DNA of 64,000 bases, taken from NCBI GenBank assembly GCA_016704565.1, contig JADIZV010000001.1, forward strand, positions 806,001-870,000, written 5' to 3'. The stretch is from Candidatus Phosphoribacter baldrii. Lineage in GTDB: Bacteria; Actinomycetota; Actinomycetes; Actinomycetales; Dermatophilaceae. Every line of letters starts with the position of its first letter. The first letter of the stretch is position 1. Both the position numbers and the translations under genes were made by a program. The notes under the pieces are model-generated. The model did not search any database and was not told where the DNA came from. It worked only from the letters and a program-made list of their open reading frames with translations. Positions 60,225 through 64,000 of this stretch are shown one piece after another.

Positions 60225-62290
60225 ACGTCGGCTGACCCGAAGAAGCCGAGCTCGCTACCCGGGAGCGAGACCAGAAGCCGCCTGTCCAAGAAGCGATTTG
60301 CCCGCTCGCAGGAGGTCTCGGAGGCCATCACACAGCAATGGCAGGCGGCCCCGTGGAGGAAGTCCTCAGGGTCATGGGGTTCCCGCGTGGCGCAGACCGG
60401 GTCCGACGAGCAGCGCCCGGCGTGACGCAGGGCGGAACGGACCAGGGGTGCGAGTAACTCGGGCTGGCTGAGTCTCACCAGCCCCCCTAGGGTGCCGTCG
60501 CTGTCGGACGCCGTGGTGGCGATCAGGACGCCGGCAGCCGCGGGACGGTCCGGTCCCCCTTCGGGCCAGGCGTAGATCCGTTCGCTGATGCTCGCGGCGC
60601 CATAACCGCTATCCATCGCCATGTGTCGGATGAGCACATGGGCGAGCGTGTGCACCAACCAATAGCGGGGAGGGGGCAGCCGGTCGTCGGGGTTGATGGG
60701 TTTGGCCGTCTCCGAGAAGCGGCGCTCGAAATTCCGTCGGTGAGCGCGCCGATGGGCGTCCCACTCACGAGATTCGAGCACCCGTTCCTCCCAGGTAGAC
60801 ACAGCCGCCTCGGAGAGCTGGAGGAAGATTCCCTCCCCACGGTCCTCGGTGGCGACAGTCCATTCGGGACGTTGGGTTCGCGTCAGGGAGACCAGCCGCC
60901 CGGGCAGGTCATTGACCCGATCGAGCTCGTCGATGCGGGTGAAGCCGACGAGGGCGTTCACCTTGCGCAGCCGGTCGACGGCCAGCACCCGGCCGACGGC
61001 GGGCGGCATACGGGCATCAAGGGCACGGGGCGACAAGGTGAGGCCACTCACGGTGTCTTCGTGGAACTGCCCTGCGGGCTTCTGCTGGAGGTAACGCCAT
61101 TCCGGGACAAGCAGATCGACCGGGTCCCAATCGGCCCGCCGGGCGTGACGGGACTCCTCGGATTCGGGGGGTGCCTGGGCGAGGTGGAGCAGCTGTCGCA
61201 GCTCGGCATCCGACATGGCGGCGACGTCAACCTTCCCGCCGAGCAAGGCTCGGACGACGTCCAGCTGTCCGCCGAATTTGGCGAGGTTCTCGCCGAGGGC
61301 GACCGCGATCCGGCGGGCGTCGTCGCGCGCGCGGTCAGCTGGATTGAGGCGTGGCATGACGATGATGGATTGGTATGCCGGGAACCATAGGTTCGAGGCG
61401 CCCACGAGCATGAGCCGGGTCGCCTTGGTGCAGCCTCCTGCGGCGAAGGCATCCAGGTGCGGCAAGCGCCCTCGGCACTTGGGGAGTTTGGCTCGTCCGG
61501 CTTCGCCTTGGGCCTCGTTCATTGGTCGCTTGGCGCCGCACGACTGGCAGTGGATGGTCGCCGATGCGCCCCGACCACCGGTGTGTTCAATCATGCTGAG
61601 GACGGGGGCTTCAACCCTGGTGGGGCACGGACCTCCTTCGTGAACCCACCAGCTGTAAGGGAATTCGTCCAAGTGGCCGTCGGGGCAGGCCAGCAGGTAG
61701 CGGGCGGTGACGGCTGGTTGGCGTCGCGCTTTCCTACTCCTGGACGCATCGCCGCCAGTCGGTGTGGCGGCCGAGGCCGGCAACCGACGACCGTGGCATG
61801 ACGTGTGCTCAAAGGCTGCTTCGTCGGGCCGGAACGGCGAGGTGTTCCGGTAGTCGAACGCCGCGACCGGCGCCAGCCGATCACAGCCCGTGCACCGCAA
61901 CCATTGGGGGAAGACCCGCGCAGGGACCCCGAGGTCGGCCCCATCGCGCGAGTATGCCGTGCGGCTGGGTTCATGCGGGAAGCGGCGCAATTCGCGCACC
62001 TGGGTGCCAAGGAGCATCTGCACCACATCGAGGAGAGCCGGCGCATGGATGGGTGCAGCGCCGTCCCGCCGGGCGTAGATGCGATCCCAGTCGTCAAGAC
62101 CCGAGGGCATGACCGTGAAGTGAGGCAGGTCCATGACCGCGCCGGGCCCGTAGGTGTAGATGAGCGAGGACGGCCGTGCCGACCCGACCTTGGCGTAGTT
62201 CTTCTTGACGCCCTCACTGGCTTGGCGCTCTCCGTCACCGAGCGGGTCGAGCGGGCGGCTGGGGTCATAGATGAGTGCGTCGTCGGTCAT
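60218..62290 (-). CDS. drmB: DISARM protein DrmB (DUF1998)
   Basis: 690 aa. The DUF1998 hallmarks are present: CPDGHLDEFPYSWWVH in the middle, zinc-type Cys pairs (CTGC, CQSC, CHCC) and the C-terminal WLVHTLAHVLIRHMAMDSGYGAASISERIY. In DISARM, DrmB pairs with the helicase DrmA to form the DNA-binding core. I chose ATG at 62288-62290, overlapping the drmA stop (ATGA). The three genes are translationally coupled. Four octamers lie in it, so its DNA has the host signature. Confidence 0.88.
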   Translation of the reverse strand: MTDDALIYDPSRPLDPLGDGERQASEGVKKNYAKVGSARPSSLIYTYGPGAVMDLPHFTVMPSGLDDWDRIYARRDGAAPIHAPALLDVVQMLLGTQVRELRRFPHEPSRTAYSRDGADLGVPARVFPQWLRCTGCDRLAPVAAFDYRNTSPFRPDEAAFEHTSCHGRRLPASAATPTGGDASRSRKARRQPAVTARYLLACPDGHLDEFPYSWWVHEGGPCPTRVEAPVLSMIEHTGGRGASATIHCQSCGAKRPMNEAQGEAGRAKLPKCRGRLPHLDAFAAGGCTKATRLMLVGASNLWFPAYQSIIVMPRLNPADRARDDARRIAVALGENLAKFGGQLDVVRALLGGKVDVAAMSDAELRQLLHLAQAPPESEESRHARRADWDPVDLLVPEWRYLQQKPAGQFHEDTVSGLTLSPRALDARMPPAVGRVLAVDRLRKVNALVGFTRIDELDRVNDLPGRLVSLTRTQRPEWTVATEDRGEGIFLQLSEAAVSTWEERVLESREWDAHRRAHRRNFERRFSETAKPINPDDRLPPPRYWLVHTLAHVLIRHMAMDSGYGAASISERIYAWPEGGPDRPAAAGVLIATTASDSDGTLGGLVRLSQPELLAPLVRSALRHAGRCSSDPVCATREPHDPEDFLHGAACHCCVMASETSCERANRFLDRRLLVSLPGSELGFFGSADVW

Positions 62291-64000
62291 GCCGCGCCTC
62301 CCGCCTCTGGACGGTCCTGGGAGGTCCACAGGGGTGCGGTCATCGGCTCGACGTAGTGCAGTCGATCAGGGTCCGGGCTGACCAACAGGTTGATCTCGGG
62401 CTGGACCTCGCGCATCGAATTGGCAACGACGAAGGGCGCGTCGTCGAGGGCATCCGCCCGGGAGCGGACGTCCTCGGCACTGCGCATGAGCGGCCCATAG
62501 ACGCTGGTGTCCTTGATCCGCTCATAGGCCAGGGACAGGCCCTTCTGGGTGACCACGCTGCGCCGTTGCTCCCATTGGTCCAGGCGGTTGAGCAGCCGAG
62601 ACCGGGCCGCGGTGGCGGAGTCATCGTCGGAGGCCTGCCGGACCCGCGCGACGAGGTGCTCGATGAGCGCCTCGACCGACGCCCGAGCCTGACCGATCCT
62701 CCCGGCGGACTTCTCCTGGGAGAGGCCGTCGGCGCGGGGGGCGTCCAGGACCCGGGCGGCGCTGACGAGCACACCGTCCAGCCCTCGTTCGAGCGAGGTG
62801 GCTGAGAACGGCGTCACCGACAACGCTTCGACCTGGGCATAGAAGGTCTCGTGATAGTGCCGGAACTGCTCGTAGTGGGCGAGGTCCCGGGGCCGGGCCC
62901 AGTTGCCGAGGGTGACGACCAGCCCGGGCCGCCCCCCGTCACCACCGGGTTCACCACCGTCTCGGCCGACCCGCGAGGATGCCTGGATGTATTCGGCGGT
63001 GTTCTTGGGCTGCCCCACCATCAGCATGAGGCCGAGCCGGGACACGTCGACGCCGACCTGCAGCATCGAGGTGGCCAGGATCGCGTCATAGGGCTGGATC
63101 TGTCGCTCGACGACGCGTTCCTGGCGCTCGCGGGCCTCGATCCGCGCTCGGCGTGCCGTGGTGCCGTCGATGTCCGGGTCGAAGGTGATCCGCATCCGGT
63201 CCAGGGTGTCGGTGATCCCTTGGCTGGACACGCGCGAGGTGAGCTCGTCGACGTTCAGTGACCCGTATGCCGTGCCCGGGCGCCTCGGCAGCCCGGTCCC
63301 GGGGCGACCCTTGGCGAGCGCCGTCTGGATGTCGTCCTGCATGAACCGGGCCATGCCGGCCAACTCCCGCGTGGCGTTGAAGTAGCCGACGAGGGTGAGA
63401 TACGGGTCTGCAGCGGCTCCGCACCGGTCGAGCATCAACTGGGCGCCCGACATGAGGACCTCGGCCACTCGGATCTCAGCGGTCGTGAGTCGGACGCCGG
63501 TGGTGCTGACACCGACATACCGCCGGCCGGGCCGCTTCGGCGAGACCGGAGCCTCCTCACCGAAGTAGGTATATCCGGCGTCGAGCACCTGCGGCGGGAA
63601 GATCGTCGCTCCCCGCCCATAGAGCGCCTTGATCTGTGCCGCCGCGTTGCGGACCGTGGCGCTGGACGCGACGACGAGCGGTTTGGCGACGGCCCCCTCG
63701 GGCGTGCGCCACGTGGTCATCGCGTCGACGGCGACCTCGAACAGCCCGACGGTGGTGCCGAGGGAGCCGGTGATGAGGTGCAGCTCGTCCTGGATCACCA
63801 GGTCCGGGGGGCGCAGGCGCGGGTGCGGGTGGACGGCGGCGGGCGGCATACCGGGCTTGGCGGGGTGCTTGCTGCCATCCTTGAGGTCGCAGTGCGGGTA
63901 GTCGGGGTGGACGAACCCATGCCGGTCGCACCGGCGGCCGACGTGACCGAACAGGGCTGCGGCCTCGCCTTCGCGGGCGAGCCGAGCCAACTTGTCGACT
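62287..64000 (-). CDS. drmA: DISARM protein DrmA, helicase (5' end beyond window)
   Basis: C-terminal 571 codons visible and open to the window edge. IQDELHLITGSLG is the DEXH Walker B motif II, VASSATVRNA motif III, SMLQVGVDVSRLGLM and YIQASSRVGRD motifs V-VI of a superfamily 2 helicase, followed by the DrmA-type C-terminus (HYEQFRHYHETFYAQVEA ... PFSATSLERGL). In reported DISARM systems DrmA is the helicase that with DrmB keeps an autoinhibited complex on DNA. Methylase and drmD/drmE genes are not in the window. Confidence 0.88.
   Translation of the reverse strand, partial: VDKLARLAREGEAAALFGHVGRRCDRHGFVHPDYPHCDLKDGSKHPAKPGMPPAAVHPHPRLRPPDLVIQDELHLITGSLGTTVGLFEVAVDAMTTWRTPEGAVAKPLVVASSATVRNAAAQIKALYGRGATIFPPQVLDAGYTYFGEEAPVSPKRPGRRYVGVSTTGVRLTTAEIRVAEVLMSGAQLMLDRCGAAADPYLTLVGYFNATRELAGMARFMQDDIQTALAKGRPGTGLPRRPGTAYGSLNVDELTSRVSSQGITDTLDRMRITFDPDIDGTTARRARIEARERQERVVERQIQPYDAILATSMLQVGVDVSRLGLMLMVGQPKNTAEYIQASSRVGRDGGEPGGDGGRPGLVVTLGNWARPRDLAHYEQFRHYHETFYAQVEALSVTPFSATSLERGLDGVLVSAARVLDAPRADGLSQEKSAGRIGQARASVEALIEHLVARVRQASDDDSATAARSRLLNRLDQWEQRRSVVTQKGLSLAYERIKDTSVYGPLMRSAEDVRSRADALDDAPFVVANSMREVQPEINLLVSPDPDRLHYVEPMTAPLWTSQDRPEAGGAA

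Overview
The window is high-GC (roughly 70% G+C by eye) actinobacterial chromosome. Gene content and order (trxB-trxA | parB-parA-rsmG-jag-yidC-yidD-rnpA-rpmH | dnaA-oriC-dnaN-gnd-recF-dciA | gyrB-gyrA | tRNA-Ile, tRNA-Ala | ppi, rhomboid, crgA, sortase, trpG | pknB-pknA-pbpA-rodA-pstP-fhaB-fhaA | tRNA-Leu) are those around the replication origin of Micrococcales. A member of the Intrasporangiaceae/Dermatophilaceae is my best guess, from gene order only.

Layout. 0-9.6 kb: the arm left of the origin, with partitioning, ribosome and membrane-insertion genes on the minus strand and dnaA on the plus strand. 9.6-10.2 kb: oriC with clustered DnaA boxes. 10.2-26.7 kb: dnaN, gnd, recF, dciA, gyrB, gyrA, a DUF3566 membrane protein and two tRNAs. 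This stretch is broken by a 1.45-kb IS30-family element (18235-19685) that has split a Tat-exported protein gene. 27-29.1 kb: a divergent pair of restriction-type genes. 29.2-43 kb: household and transport genes (sirtuin, thioesterase, LmbE deacetylase, nucleobase permease, TrkH/TrkA), two Crp-type regulators (one frameshifted), an 11-residue-repeat protein, cyclophilin, rhomboid and a second YidC. 43-55.3 kb: the cell-division and cell-wall signalling block, made of crgA, DUF881, class E sortase and trpG, then a seven-gene operon running fhaA to pknB. 55.5-64 kb: a tRNA-Leu followed by a defence-type region with a broken EVE-DUF3883 gene, a PD-(D/E)XK nuclease gene killed by an IS5-family element and an amber codon, and the core of a DISARM system (drmC, drmB and partial drmA) running off the right edge.

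The strongest unexplained signal is one octamer, GTATGCCG / CGGCATAC. I count about 97 copies by hand in 64 kb, where base composition predicts about two. It occurs in all reading frames, in both orientations about equally on both sides of oriC, and often as inverted pairs that form terminator-like hairpins. It is absent from both IS elements and from the EVE-DUF3883 segment. This resembles a DNA-uptake-type or methylation signal more than Chi or KOPS. A second, separate dispersed repeat with a 52-bp period occurs at 32.5 kb and, inverted, at 39.7 kb.

How the genes work together: the left half supplies replication initiation, the sliding clamp, DNA gyrase and chromosome segregation. The 43-55 kb block couples peptidoglycan synthesis (PbpA, RodA) to Ser/Thr phosphorylation (PknA, PknB, PstP, FHA proteins). 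The accessory loci at 27-29 kb and 55.9-64 kb share a theme of restricting modified or foreign DNA, several of them in decayed form.
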